A DNA stretch of 64,000 nt from CAZTGZ01 sp964613385 (GTDB lineage: Bacteria > Bacteroidota > Bacteroidia > NS11-12g > UBA9320): positions 1-64,000 of the forward strand of contig CAZTGZ010000004.1 of NCBI GenBank assembly GCA_964613385.1, given 5' to 3'. Below are positions 53,529 to 62,937 of the stretch, in pieces. Each line of letters starts with the position of its first letter. The stretch's first letter is position 1. The translations under genes and the position numbers were made by a program. Below the pieces are notes generated by a model. That model worked only from the letters and a program-made list of their open reading frames with translations, was not told the DNA's origin and did not search any database.

Positions 53529-55157
53529 CTAGCTCTTAACCGATACGACATGACCATTTGCAATTTTAAAAGTATTGTTTCCAATTTTAAAGGTTTCTCC
53601 TTCTTTGTATTGTGAAAGACGTAAAATGTCAGATTCTATCGTATGCACGGTGCCGCCATTCTTTCTGGCAAGTTCAAGATAGGCAGCGTTAATTCCACCG
53701 CCGGTCCCACAGAGTATAAAGTGGATGGGGCGGTCAATTTTGGAGATTAACGCCATATCTCTGGGCGTAGCATAATTATCTGCTATCATAATTACTTCTT
53801 TTAATTCAGGATGCTCCTCCAACCCTGAAATTACGGCTTCCAGATTGTTTTCAGGCAAATCTCCTCCACCACCTCTGGACTGAGCAGTTTGAACGGTTTG
53901 TTTCAAATTTTCGAATGAGGTTGTCTGGATAGAATAAATTCCACCGGTATGACCAACTCTTTTCAACCCATCTGATTTTAAATCCCCATCATTAAAAAAG
54001 ACAAAATGTTGATGCCTAGGTTTATCGGCAAAATTCAGAAAATGCCAGGCCAGAAATTGCCCGAGGTATGGAGACATACTTCCCGTCACATCTGTAACCA
54101 CCAAACAGTTTTTCCAATGACTGTTTCGGTCCAGTACTTCAGTAACTACCTTTTCATGTACAAAATTGCCGCTTAAATCTGAGTAGCTGCAATTTATTCT
54201 TCGTGTATAGCTGATGTCGGTTTTTTCAATCTCAATTCTGTTCCCATCTGCGTCCACCGGTTCTCCGATGATGGTATAACCTATGATTTTTCCTTTGGAA
54301 TTCCTCTGCAAATTCATCAAAAAAGAAGTAGACACCAAACGGCCTTCAAATCTTGATTTCTTATAATAGCCGTGTCTTAACAATGCACTTACAAATAATG
54401 GTTGTTGCTTCTCAGAAATTCCTTCCAGCGAAGAAACATGCCTTCTGGGGTCCAATTCCCAGGATATACTTTGAACGGATTTTGAGGTGATTTTATTCAA
54501 TGTTTTGAGAAAACTCTTATGGGCCCTTCCGGGAATTACGAATCGACCAATGGAGTTTGGGGAGTTGTAATCTTCTACATATGTGGTGTCGCAACGTTTG
54601 GAAATCCCAACAGATGTTGAACTTGCCATAGAATCAAGCGCCGTGGTCAACAAGGTTGAATCAGGATACAGTGATTGTAAAAAGTAAAAATCGAGTAAGC
54701 CGTTGCTCAATACACTCATTTCCTTGTCTTTCTCGGTTTTTATTTTGATTTCAAATCCATGGAAAAATCCCGAACATTCTTCCGGACTTTGACATCCCGT
54801 CTGAGCTACCCAATACCATTCAATATCTTTCTTAGACTTTAATCCGGGCATTTGCTCAAAAAGCTCCATGGTTCTCGATTGATTAAGCCCCAATTGATCA
54901 AAACGCTCTGATTGCCTATATTGAGAATAAATCAATGAAACAGAAATGATATCATCTAAAGGTATATCATTTAATATTTTCTTTGATTCTGCACTATTGA
55001 AATTCATAGGCAAATAGAAATACCCCTGCGCAGCACTTTGGATGGGGAATTGATGTGTTTCAATTCTCGTCAAAGTCTGGTGTGCATAGGTCTGAGCTTT
55101 GCTGCTTACGGCGGCAAGAATGGTGAGCCAGAATATCAGAAGCATTTTTGTTTTCAT
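53529..55157 (-). CDS. Exported von Willebrand factor A-like protein
   Basis: 542 residues from ATG 55157, chosen because it starts the signal peptide TKMLLIFWLTILAAVSSKAQ; an upstream ATG at 55232 would run into yraN. Residues to about 320 hold no family I recognise. A VWA-like domain follows with the MIDAS-type DVTGSMSPYLGQF near 362, GGGGDLPENNLEAVISGLEE near 430 and a final Rossmann-type strand. It may bind a metal-dependent ligand in the periplasm. No neighbouring chaperone ATPase is seen. Function unknown. Confidence 0.7.
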   Translation of the reverse strand: MKTKMLLIFWLTILAAVSSKAQTYAHQTLTRIETHQFPIQSAAQGYFYLPMNFNSAESKKILNDIPLDDIISVSLIYSQYRQSERFDQLGLNQSRTMELFEQMPGLKSKKDIEWYWVAQTGCQSPEECSGFFHGFEIKIKTEKDKEMSVLSNGLLDFYFLQSLYPDSTLLTTALDSMASSTSVGISKRCDTTYVEDYNSPNSIGRFVIPGRAHKSFLKTLNKITSKSVQSISWELDPRRHVSSLEGISEKQQPLFVSALLRHGYYKKSRFEGRLVSTSFLMNLQRNSKGKIIGYTIIGEPVDADGNRIEIEKTDISYTRRINCSYSDLSGNFVHEKVVTEVLDRNSHWKNCLVVTDVTGSMSPYLGQFLAWHFLNFADKPRHQHFVFFNDGDLKSDGLKRVGHTGGIYSIQTTSFENLKQTVQTAQSRGGGGDLPENNLEAVISGLEEHPELKEVIMIADNYATPRDMALISKIDRPIHFILCGTGGGINAAYLELARKNGGTVHTIESDILRLSQYKEGETFKIGNNTFKIANGHVVSVKS

Positions 55158-55200
55158 AATTAATTGAACATAGATAATATTGAAATTATTGTCCAACCCT

Positions 55201-55572
55201 TTAATTATGTTCAAACCCGGGCCAGAATGCATCTTTAAAATGTTTAATTCTATAACCGCCGGGCGTAAGAATCACCGAAACAATGTCAAATCTGATCTCA
55301 TTTTCCAAAGCCATTTCTTCCAAATAAAGCTCTGCCCCTCGAATCATCATATTTTGTTTCTTGATTCCAACACTATCCTCCGGCTCAACTAATACTGAAT
55401 CCTTTCGGGTTTTAACTTCTACAAAAACCAAAATATTCCCATCCTTGAATATCAAATCGATTTCACTTCTTCCACACCGAACATTCGCTCCCAGGAACTC
55501 ATATCCCTGCATCTGCAAGTATTGAGAAGCATATTCCTCCCCTTGTATTCCGATGTCTCTTTTGTTGCTCAT
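55201..55572 (-). CDS. YraN family protein (UPF0102, predicted endonuclease)
   Basis: 123 residues with the YraN/Holliday-junction-resolvase-like core: GIQGEEYASQYLQMQGYEFL, then a restriction-fold strand pair RCGRSEIDLIFKDGNILVFV and EVKTRK. These D...ExK residues are the nuclease-type metal site. Its cellular role is not established for the family. Followed by the VWA gene on the same strand. Confidence 0.93.
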   Translation of the reverse strand: MSNKRDIGIQGEEYASQYLQMQGYEFLGANVRCGRSEIDLIFKDGNILVFVEVKTRKDSVLVEPEDSVGIKKQNMMIRGAELYLEEMALENEIRFDIVSVILTPGGYRIKHFKDAFWPGFEHN

Positions 55573-55663
55573 CCTATTTACCCCACAACTTAAACGATTT
55601 TAATTTCAATAGGGCACAATTACATCGGAAATATTGACGTTCAAGTCGCATATTTGCAGCCCG

Positions 55664-57718
55664 ATGTCGTTTTTGTACCCATCATTCTTTTTTGCCCTGG
55701 CGGTTTTTGCGATTCCAATAGCCGTACATCTTTTCAATTTTAGAAGATATAAGCGTGTCGAATTTACGAATGTTCGATTTCTGAAATCTGTGACCGAAGA
55801 AACCCGATCTACCCAAAGACTCAAACATCTTCTTGTTTTGTTTTGCCGGTTGCTTGCACTCTTCTTTTTGGTGGCGGCATTCGCGCAACCGTATCTCCCG
55901 GGCAAACAGAAAGCAACTGCGGGCGATGCAACCGTAACGGGCTTTTATATCGACAATAGCTTCAGCATGCGCGCGGAATCTGAGGAAGGCGTTTTGTTCG
56001 AAGTTGCGAAAAATAAAATCAGAGAAGTCATTTCGTCCGGTAAAAGCAACGATCGTTACTTTTTATTATCAAATAATTCACTTTCCGGACAACATCTGGT
56101 CAATCGTCAAGAGCTGGAAAAACAGCTGGATGACCTCGATTTTACACCTCGATCTTTACAAATGTCTCAGGTTTTGGCCAAAGCAACAGCCACTTTCGAA
56201 AAAAATGGAGCGACCAACCGCGAATTTTTTATTGTAAGCGATATGCAACACGGCATGCTAAATTTTTCAGATGGTCAAAAAGCCGATACTACATACAACC
56301 TATATGTTTTGCCGCTTTCCCCGGAAACGAGGAGCAATATTTCCATTGACTCTGTTTGGCTCTCCAGCCCGGTCATTCAGCCGGATGTTCCCGCACAGGT
56401 TGTAGTTAAATTAAGAAATCACGGTAAAGATGATGTCAATTCGGTGAGCGTTACTTTTTTTCTGAACGGGGTTCAAAAAGCAGCTGGTGTGCTCGATATA
56501 CAGGCAGGAGCTTCGGCAACCCTGCCCCTTGATTTGCTGGTTAAATCTACCGGTTGGCAGAGAGCAGAAGTGAGAATACAAGATCATCCTGTCGTTTTTG
56601 ACGATCACTATTATTTCACATTTCCGGTGCGAAAAGAAGTTCCTGTTTATGGCATATTCGCCGAAAAACAAGAGCCTTTTATTCCGGGATTGTTTTCAAC
56701 CGACCCATACTACAAATTTTCAGGCGCGCCTGTCAATCAAACCGACTATGCAGCGCTTAAAAAATCAGATTTTATCGTATTGCAGGGCTTGTCAAATCTG
56801 AGTTCAGGTCTAAATGCAGAAATTAATGCCGCTTTGTCCATAGGGGCATCCATTTTGTTTACACCTCCGACACAATCACAGGAACAAGGTTGGATGAGTT
56901 GGTTGGCACAATATGGTATAACCGGTGTTTCGAAAAGCGCTAAAGGCAATTATCCGGCTAATTCCATCAATGTTAAAGATCCGTTGTTTTCCAATGTTTT
57001 TGAGAAGATTCCATCAAATATGAACTTGCCTTTCGCCAGTGAATATTATCGTTTAGAACAAAACGGAAACGCCAGAGCCTTAATATCCTTCTCCAATGGA
57101 GACCCCATGGTTCTGGCAATGGAAAGTGGTAAAGGGAAATTATACATATCATCCGTTCCATTGGATGACGATTGGACCAATTTTCACAGGCACGCCATTT
57201 TTGTACCACTGGTATTGAGAATGACCTTTTATCACAGAAATGAGTACAATATATCTTCTGTCTTGGGGAATTCAGAACTGATCAAAATTGATTCCGAAAT
57301 AAAATCAGATGAAGGTGGATTAAAGTTGAGAAAAGACAATTTTGAAATGGTACCTGAATTGTACACACGTGAAAATGAGAACTTTATTTCTGATCAGGGC
57401 TTAATTGAAATCGCAGGAATCTATGAGCTGGGAGCGGGCGAAAAGACCCAACCCATTGCCTTTAACTATAACCATAATGAGTCAGGTCAACAATTTGCAA
57501 CTTCTGATGATTTGGATAAATATTTTGCAAAACACCGATTGACCATGTTGTCGGATTCTAAAAAACACCTCGGAGAATCTCTGAAGCAGTTGAGAAGAGG
57601 TACCATTTTGTGGAAATGGTGTGTAGTTGGTGTATTGATTTTTCTTTTATTTGAAATACTTTTGTTGAAACTATGGCCTAACAAACGCAAGCCTGCTGAA
57701 ACTACATTTTCAACCTGA
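55664..57718 (+). CDS. BatA-like aerotolerance-regulator domain protein
   Basis: 684 residues from ATG 55664, chosen because it begins with the family's first membrane segment (MSFLYPSFFFALAVFAIPIA). The N-terminus (two membrane helices; VHLFNFRRYKRVEFTNVRFL, then HLLVLFCRLLALFFLVAAFA) is the BatA domain. A VWA-like part (about 95-230; FYIDNSFSMRAESEEG) and beta-rich domains follow, with a C-terminal membrane helix (WCVVGVLIFLLFEILLLKLW). It is likely a scaffold of the inner membrane; function unproven. The yraN start faces it divergently. Confidence 0.85.
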   Translation: MSFLYPSFFFALAVFAIPIAVHLFNFRRYKRVEFTNVRFLKSVTEETRSTQRLKHLLVLFCRLLALFFLVAAFAQPYLPGKQKATAGDATVTGFYIDNSFSMRAESEEGVLFEVAKNKIREVISSGKSNDRYFLLSNNSLSGQHLVNRQELEKQLDDLDFTPRSLQMSQVLAKATATFEKNGATNREFFIVSDMQHGMLNFSDGQKADTTYNLYVLPLSPETRSNISIDSVWLSSPVIQPDVPAQVVVKLRNHGKDDVNSVSVTFFLNGVQKAAGVLDIQAGASATLPLDLLVKSTGWQRAEVRIQDHPVVFDDHYYFTFPVRKEVPVYGIFAEKQEPFIPGLFSTDPYYKFSGAPVNQTDYAALKKSDFIVLQGLSNLSSGLNAEINAALSIGASILFTPPTQSQEQGWMSWLAQYGITGVSKSAKGNYPANSINVKDPLFSNVFEKIPSNMNLPFASEYYRLEQNGNARALISFSNGDPMVLAMESGKGKLYISSVPLDDDWTNFHRHAIFVPLVLRMTFYHRNEYNISSVLGNSELIKIDSEIKSDEGGLKLRKDNFEMVPELYTRENENFISDQGLIEIAGIYELGAGEKTQPIAFNYNHNESGQQFATSDDLDKYFAKHRLTMLSDSKKHLGESLKQLRRGTILWKWCVVGVLIFLLFEILLLKLWPNKRKPAETTFST

Positions 57719-57724
57719 TAATCA

Positions 57725-59002
57725 TTGGCTTCCTCCCGATATCTCATAAAAAACGTAAGTCCGGCCATTTCCAAAGGCTCATCAACAACGGATTTCCTTA
57801 TTGAAAACGGAATTATTCTGTCCAAAGGTTCGGATCTATCAGACGATAAAGCTGAAATATTAGACTTTAAAGGTGCATTTTATTCAGATGGCTGGGTCGA
57901 TTTGAGATGTAGATTAGGTGATCCGGGTTATGAAGAAAGAGAAGATCTCGTTAGTGGAACCAATGCCGCAGCAGCAGGAGGGTTCTCCGATATAGTTTGC
58001 ATGCCTGATACGAATCCTGTTATTCAAACCAAAGGTCAAATTGATTACTTGCTGGCCAGAAGCGCCAACGCTGCAACCAGGGTGCATCCTTGCGGGGCTG
58101 CAACCATAGATTTGGAAGGACGCGAACTTGCGGATATATATGATATGAAACAGGCAGGAGCTAAATGCTTCTCCAATGCAGATCATCCTTTCGAAAGCTC
58201 AGGTGCATTGTTGCGGACCCTGCTGTATGCCAAAACTTTTGGAGCTAAAATCTGGACGCATGCGGATGATTTAAGTCTGAGCGTCGGCGGTATGGTGAAC
58301 GAAAGTAAAACAACTGTTTGGACAGGACTTAAAACTTCTCCGAGAATGGCAGAATCAACTTCGGTTCAAAGTCAGATTGAAGTGGCCGCTTATGCCAAAT
58401 CACCTCTCCATTTTTCGCATATAAGTACCAGAGAATCAGTGCAATTAATAAGAGAAGCCAAGAAGAGAGGATTGCCGGTGACCTGTGATGTTTCCATCGC
58501 ACATTTGGTGTTTACCGATGAAAAAGTCTCGACATTTGATTCAAATTATAAAGTCGTTCCCCCACTTAGAGCTGAAGAAGACAAAATCGCCCTGCTTCAG
58601 GGAATAAATGACGGCACCATTGATGCCATTGTTTCAGATCACCACCCCTTGAATAGAGAGCTGAAATTTTTGGAGTTTGATTATGCAACACCGGGTATCT
58701 CAGCTTTTGAAACATTTTATGCCCTCTATAATCAGTATTTACAAAGCACGATTCCCCTCGATCGGTTTATATCTTGCATCACCATTAACCCCAGAAATAT
58801 TTTGGAATTGAAACAGCCTGAGAATTCGCCGGAAACGGAGGCTTGTATCACCATATTCCATCCGGATATTAACTGGGAATATAATCGCAACTCCTCCTGG
58901 TCGAAATCAGAAAACTCTCCGGCTTTCGGACAAACTTTAAAAGGCAGAGTATTGCTCATGATTTCAAACGGAAAAATCTTTCATCCCAACAAAAAATATT
59001 AA
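57725..59002 (+). CDS. Dihydroorotase-like amidohydrolase, probably catalytically inactive
   Basis: 425 residues from TTG 57725. The fold is that of type I dihydroorotase (GWVDL at 56-60, then GDPGYEEREDL; later H179, H232, D305-H306). The HxH that binds the first metal ion is R61-C62-R63 here, so zinc binding at that site is lost. Other site residues are still present. Such pseudo-dihydroorotases can serve as structural partners of aspartate transcarbamoylase. The pyrimidine pathway still needs an active enzyme, probably encoded elsewhere. It is six bases after the BatA-like gene. Confidence 0.82.
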   Translation: MASSRYLIKNVSPAISKGSSTTDFLIENGIILSKGSDLSDDKAEILDFKGAFYSDGWVDLRCRLGDPGYEEREDLVSGTNAAAAGGFSDIVCMPDTNPVIQTKGQIDYLLARSANAATRVHPCGAATIDLEGRELADIYDMKQAGAKCFSNADHPFESSGALLRTLLYAKTFGAKIWTHADDLSLSVGGMVNESKTTVWTGLKTSPRMAESTSVQSQIEVAAYAKSPLHFSHISTRESVQLIREAKKRGLPVTCDVSIAHLVFTDEKVSTFDSNYKVVPPLRAEEDKIALLQGINDGTIDAIVSDHHPLNRELKFLEFDYATPGISAFETFYALYNQYLQSTIPLDRFISCITINPRNILELKQPENSPETEACITIFHPDINWEYNRNSSWSKSENSPAFGQTLKGRVLLMISNGKIFHPNKKY

Positions 59003-59016
59003 CTTGCACTAAACAG

Positions 59017-59706
59017 ATGAATAACTCAGTACATCATGCGTTGGAAGGCCTGCTTTACGGGTACGCCGAATTCAGCGGTAGCACAGGGTACAAAAAACAT
59101 GTGAACGCACTTTCACTCATCATTTCAGACCCCAACCCCGGTTTCGATCAAAAAGTACAAAATCTGGACAACTGGGTTGATCAAAATCCTGAATTTCAGC
59201 CACTTAGAGAGTATCTCTTCGACATTCTCATGGCAGCCTTTATCCGAGACGAAGGTACTTCCGAAGATTTTTTTGATTCTCCTGAATGGGATAGAATTGA
59301 GGATGAGTTCGCTGAAAGAGGCTCTGAATTGCTCGATATAATCACTTATCTCGACGAATGTTCCGAAATCCAAATTGAGCCTTCTATCGAAGATTTTATT
59401 TATGATTATCTGCTTACAGATGATAATCCGGATAATGAAGCGCTCACCATTTATGAACCGCTCATTCGACATAAAGCACTGGTAGATGAAATTCTGGAGG
59501 ATATCATCGAAGAAACAGCACATGACGATGAAAATACACTCGGACCTATGCTGCAGGCGTTATTGGTGTATTTTTCTGAACCCGCTGAACCGGAAGGCAT
59601 TCCGGTAGCCTTATACGATATAGGTGGAAGCTCAGCTGAAGCATCAGCCGTGGCGTGTTGTCTGCTGTTTTATCATCGGGGTATCGAGGGAGGAAACAAC
59701 GCATGA
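59017..59706 (+). CDS. Acidic helical protein of unknown function
   Basis: 229 residues, highly acidic (for example EWDRIEDEFAERGSELLDII, SIEDFIYDYLLTDDNPDNEA, ILEDIIEETAHDDENTLGPM), predicted soluble and mostly helical, with a Gly/Ser/Ala-rich C-terminal stretch. No family is recognised. It lies between the dihydroorotase-like gene and a glycosyltransferase and overlaps the latter by four bases (ATGA at 59703-59706), so it is expressed with it and may be a chaperone or regulator of that enzyme; that is inference. Confidence 0.6.
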   Translation: MNNSVHHALEGLLYGYAEFSGSTGYKKHVNALSLIISDPNPGFDQKVQNLDNWVDQNPEFQPLREYLFDILMAAFIRDEGTSEDFFDSPEWDRIEDEFAERGSELLDIITYLDECSEIQIEPSIEDFIYDYLLTDDNPDNEALTIYEPLIRHKALVDEILEDIIEETAHDDENTLGPMLQALLVYFSEPAEPEGIPVALYDIGGSSAEASAVACCLLFYHRGIEGGNNA

Positions 59707-60680
59707 GCCAAACGCATTCGCCGGTTCAGGAATTCCCACAGATTTCGGTGATCATACCTTTATTGAATGAAGCAGAATCTCTTCCTGAATTACACGATTG
59801 GATATTCAGGGTGACCAACAATACTCAACTTACTTGTGAAATAATATTCATTGATGATGGCAGCACCGACAACAGTTGGGAAGTAATCAAACAATTGTCA
59901 ACAGGAAACTCATCGGTTAAAGGCATTAGATTCAGAAGGAACTATGGGAAATCTGCTGCCTTAAACGAAGGCTTCATCGCTGCAAATGGGCAGGTAATTA
60001 TAACTATGGATGCCGATTTGCAAGACTCCCCGGATGAAATTCCTGAACTTTTTAGATTGATAACTGCGGAAAACTTCGATTTAATTTCAGGTTGGAAAGA
60101 GAAACGATACGACCCTTTAAGCAAAACCATCCCCACCCGTCTCTTCAATTGGGCAACACGAAAAATGAGCGGTATCGAGCTTCACGATTTTAATTGTGGC
60201 CTGAAAGCTTATCGCAAAGAAGTAATCAAAAGTATTGAGGTATATGGTGAAATGCACCGATATATTCCGGTAATAGCCAAAAATGCGGGCTTTAAGAAAA
60301 TAGGTGAAAAATCCGTGGAACATCGCCCCAGGAAATACGGAACAACCAAATTCGGACTGGAGCGCTTTATCAATGGATTTCTCGACCTCATGAGTATTTA
60401 TTTCGTGGGCAAATTCGGAAAACGACCTATGCATTTTTTTGGATTGTTAGGAACCCTTTGTTTTCTCGGAGGTCTGTTGATAGCCGCTTATTTGACATTC
60501 GCAAAATTTGCATGGCAAGAATACAATATGACCAGCCGACCGCTATTCTTCATGGGTATATTGGCCATGATCATTGGGGTTCAATTGTTCCTTGCAGGAT
60601 TTTTGGGTGAACTCATCTCCAGAAATTCGACAGAACGAAACCATTACCTCATCGGAGAAAAAGTAGGCTTGGATGCCTGA
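59703..60680 (+). CDS. Family 2 glycosyltransferase with two C-terminal membrane helices (GtrB/DPM1-like)
   Basis: 325 residues from ATG 59703, chosen for the four-base overlap with the preceding gene. The GT-A domain has ISVIIPLLNEAESLPELHDW, IFIDDGSTDNSWEVIKQL (near 60) and the metal-binding ITMDADLQDSPDEI (near 100). The tail has two membrane helices (FFGLLGTLCFLGGLLIAAYL, FFMGILAMIIGVQLFLAGFL). Enzymes of this type transfer sugar to a polyprenyl phosphate carrier. It overlaps the next glycosyltransferase by eight bases. Confidence 0.92.
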   Translation: MSQTHSPVQEFPQISVIIPLLNEAESLPELHDWIFRVTNNTQLTCEIIFIDDGSTDNSWEVIKQLSTGNSSVKGIRFRRNYGKSAALNEGFIAANGQVIITMDADLQDSPDEIPELFRLITAENFDLISGWKEKRYDPLSKTIPTRLFNWATRKMSGIELHDFNCGLKAYRKEVIKSIEVYGEMHRYIPVIAKNAGFKKIGEKSVEHRPRKYGTTKFGLERFINGFLDLMSIYFVGKFGKRPMHFFGLLGTLCFLGGLLIAAYLTFAKFAWQEYNMTSRPLFFMGILAMIIGVQLFLAGFLGELISRNSTERNHYLIGEKVGLDA

Positions 60681-61818
60681 AAAAATTCTGATAGTTGGCT
60701 CGGCATGGCCTTTCAGGGGAGGCGGAATAAGCACGTTTAATCAAGTGATGGCCAGAGAGTTACAAAAGATGGGATACGAAGTGCGCATCCTTACCTTTAC
60801 CTTGCAGTATCCATCATTCCTTTTTCCGGGGAAAACCCAGTATGCAGATGAACCTGCTCCATCAGATCTGACCATTGATGTAAAATTAAACAGCATCTCC
60901 CCATTTAATTGGCTGAGAACAGGATGGCATTATCGAAAGCAAAAACCGGATTTAGTGATCTTCAGGTTCTGGACACCATTTATGGGACCGGCTTTTGGAA
61001 CACTTAGCCGCCTCATTAAAGGAAATAATCATAGCCGGGTTATCGCCATTACAGATAATGTAATTCCCCATGAAAAATCATGGATCGACAGGCCATTTAC
61101 CCATTATTTCCTCAAGGCTTGCGATGCTTTTTTATGCATGAGCCGGGCTGTATTGCAGGATCTCGAGAACTTTGACCGCAATAAGCCAAAAATCTATCAC
61201 CCACATCCGTTATATGACAATTTTGGTGATCGTGTTCCGCAGGAAAAAGCCCGTGAATATTTAGGGTTATCCGGAGATTTAAGGTATTTCTTATTCTTTG
61301 GATTCATCCGACCCTATAAAGGCTTGGACCTGCTTCTAGAGGCTTTTGCAAAAGTTCACACCCAAATACCGGACGCCAGACTCATGGTCGCAGGTGAATT
61401 TTATGAAGATCCCGAACCTTATCTGATACAAATAGAAAAGCTTGGAATTAAGGAAAAAGTCATTCTAAAAACTGAATTTATTCCGGATGATGAAGTGAAA
61501 TACTACTTTTCTTCAGCCGATTTGGTTACTCAAACCTATCGACATGCCACCCAAAGTGGGGTCACGCAAATTGCTTATCATTTCGGCATTCCCATGCTGG
61601 TTACGGATGTGGGAGGGTTGGCAGAAACAGTTCCGCATCATCAGGCCGGTTATGTGGTAAATCCCAAGGATGACGAAATTGCCGGGGCCTTGCTGGATTT
61701 TTTCACTTCGCAGAGGTCAGTACACATGAAGAATCAAATTACAGCTTTGAAAGAAAGATTTGGTTGGCCCGCCTTTTTGAAGTCCCTGCTTTCTCTTTCT
61801 TCAGCTAATAATCAATAA
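60673..61818 (+). CDS. Family 4-type glycosyltransferase (GT-B fold)
   Basis: 381 residues. The N-terminal Rossmann start ILIVGSAWPFRGGGISTFNQ, and the C-terminal nucleotide-sugar domain with LFFGFIRPYKGLDLLLEAFA (near 210), LMVAGEFYEDPEPY and VTDVGGLAETVPHHQAGYVV, are typical of GT-B retaining enzymes. The glycosyl donor and acceptor are unknown. Eight-base overlap with the upstream GT2 makes the two one operon, so they may build the same surface glycan. Confidence 0.9.
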   Translation: MPEKILIVGSAWPFRGGGISTFNQVMARELQKMGYEVRILTFTLQYPSFLFPGKTQYADEPAPSDLTIDVKLNSISPFNWLRTGWHYRKQKPDLVIFRFWTPFMGPAFGTLSRLIKGNNHSRVIAITDNVIPHEKSWIDRPFTHYFLKACDAFLCMSRAVLQDLENFDRNKPKIYHPHPLYDNFGDRVPQEKAREYLGLSGDLRYFLFFGFIRPYKGLDLLLEAFAKVHTQIPDARLMVAGEFYEDPEPYLIQIEKLGIKEKVILKTEFIPDDEVKYYFSSADLVTQTYRHATQSGVTQIAYHFGIPMLVTDVGGLAETVPHHQAGYVVNPKDDEIAGALLDFFTSQRSVHMKNQITALKERFGWPAFLKSLLSLSSANNQ

Positions 61819-61876
61819 GTCAGCGATTAACTGCCCTCTTTTATCTATTCGCATAGGTAAAATCTCATTAATTATG

Positions 61877-61884
61877 TAGGTTTG
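61877..61884 (+). promoter_or_regulatory. -7 promoter box for the lemA-TPM operon
   Basis: TAGGTTTG matches TAnnTTTG, 21 bases before the lemA ATG. No TTTG was found at the -33 position. Confidence 0.4.
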
Positions 61885-61905
61885 TACTAAGCGAAATCCA
61901 AAAAC

Positions 61906-62493
61906 ATGAATCGATTTATCTCATTTATTTTATTGACAATGTCCACTATGTTGCTAAGCTCTTGCGGATACAACAGCATGGTCGACAAAAGAGAAGAAGT
62001 TAACAGAGCCTGGGCGGATGTTCAAAGTCAGTATCAACGAAGATCAGACTTGATTCCCCGTTTGGCGAAAGTGGCCAAAAGTTATGCAAATTTTGAGCAG
62101 GAAACATTGAATAAGGTCATTGAAGCCAGGTCAAAAGCGACCAGTATAAACCTGAATGCAGAAAATCTCACCGAAGAGAACCTGACCAAATTCAGAAATG
62201 CACAAGCTGAATTATCAACCGGTCTGGGCCGTTTGTTTGCTGTAGTTGAAAATTACCCGGATCTGAAAAGCAATATTCAGTATCAGGACTTGATGCGCGA
62301 ATTGGCAGGTACTGAGAATCGTATTGCCGTTGCCCGTAAGAACTATAATGAAGTGGTAAAGGCATACAATGCGTATATCAAAAAAATACCACGCGTTATC
62401 TATGCCGGATGGTTTGGCTTTAAAGAAAAACCATTCTATGAGGCAGATCCCGGTGCAGAAAAAGCCCCTTCTCTGGAAGAATTGGATAAATAA
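61906..62493 (+). CDS. LemA family lipoprotein
   Basis: 195 residues. A lipoprotein signal peptide ends MLLSSCGYNS, with Cys20 as lipid site. The LemA helical domain follows (VNRAWADVQSQYQRRSDLIP, then RLAKVAKSYANFEQETLNKV and LAGTENRIAVARKNYNEVVK). LemA and TPM-domain proteins occur together in many bacteria; function not well defined. First gene of a three-gene run. Confidence 0.93.
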   Translation: MNRFISFILLTMSTMLLSSCGYNSMVDKREEVNRAWADVQSQYQRRSDLIPRLAKVAKSYANFEQETLNKVIEARSKATSINLNAENLTEENLTKFRNAQAELSTGLGRLFAVVENYPDLKSNIQYQDLMRELAGTENRIAVARKNYNEVVKAYNAYIKKIPRVIYAGWFGFKEKPFYEADPGAEKAPSLEELDK

Positions 62494-62496
62494 ATC

Positions 62497-62937
62497 ATGG
62501 AGCTGTTCTTTCGTCCATTTTCACAGGATGAAGAATCATCCCTGGTATCTGCTATTGCCGATGTCGAACTTAGAACTTCGGCAGAATTCAAATTGCATAT
62601 TGACAAGTTTTGCAAAGGAGACCCCTTTCTAAAAGCACTCAACATCTTCAAACATTTACAGATGGATCAAACCGAGGATAGAAACGGAGTGCTTATTTAT
62701 GTGTCTGTCGAGGACAAGAAATTTGCCATCATTGGAGACATTGGGATTCATGAAAAAGTAATGCCTGAATTTTGGGAAGTGACCCGGGACAAGATGGTGA
62801 ATGCAATACATGAAAATGGCTTGTGTGCTGGCATATTGACCGGAATTCATGAGGCCGGAAATCAACTGATGACCTATTTCCCAAGCAGGAATGACGATCG
62901 GAATGAACTCAATAACGATATAAGTTATGGTTCGTAA
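62497..62937 (+). CDS. Small TPM-domain protein
   Basis: 146 residues, mostly a TPM (YgcG) phosphatase-type domain: SQDEESSLVSAIADVELRTS at the start, VLIYVSVEDKKFAIIGDIGI in the middle. No signal peptide or membrane helix, so a cytoplasmic or soluble form. It lies three bases after lemA and overlaps the next TPM gene by 11 bases. Confidence 0.85.
   Translation: MELFFRPFSQDEESSLVSAIADVELRTSAEFKLHIDKFCKGDPFLKALNIFKHLQMDQTEDRNGVLIYVSVEDKKFAIIGDIGIHEKVMPEFWEVTRDKMVNAIHENGLCAGILTGIHEAGNQLMTYFPSRNDDRNELNNDISYGS

Noticed and set aside
55157..55232. Longer start for the VWA protein at 55232
   Set aside because: The extra 25 residues overlap yraN and precede a perfect signal peptide start at 55157.
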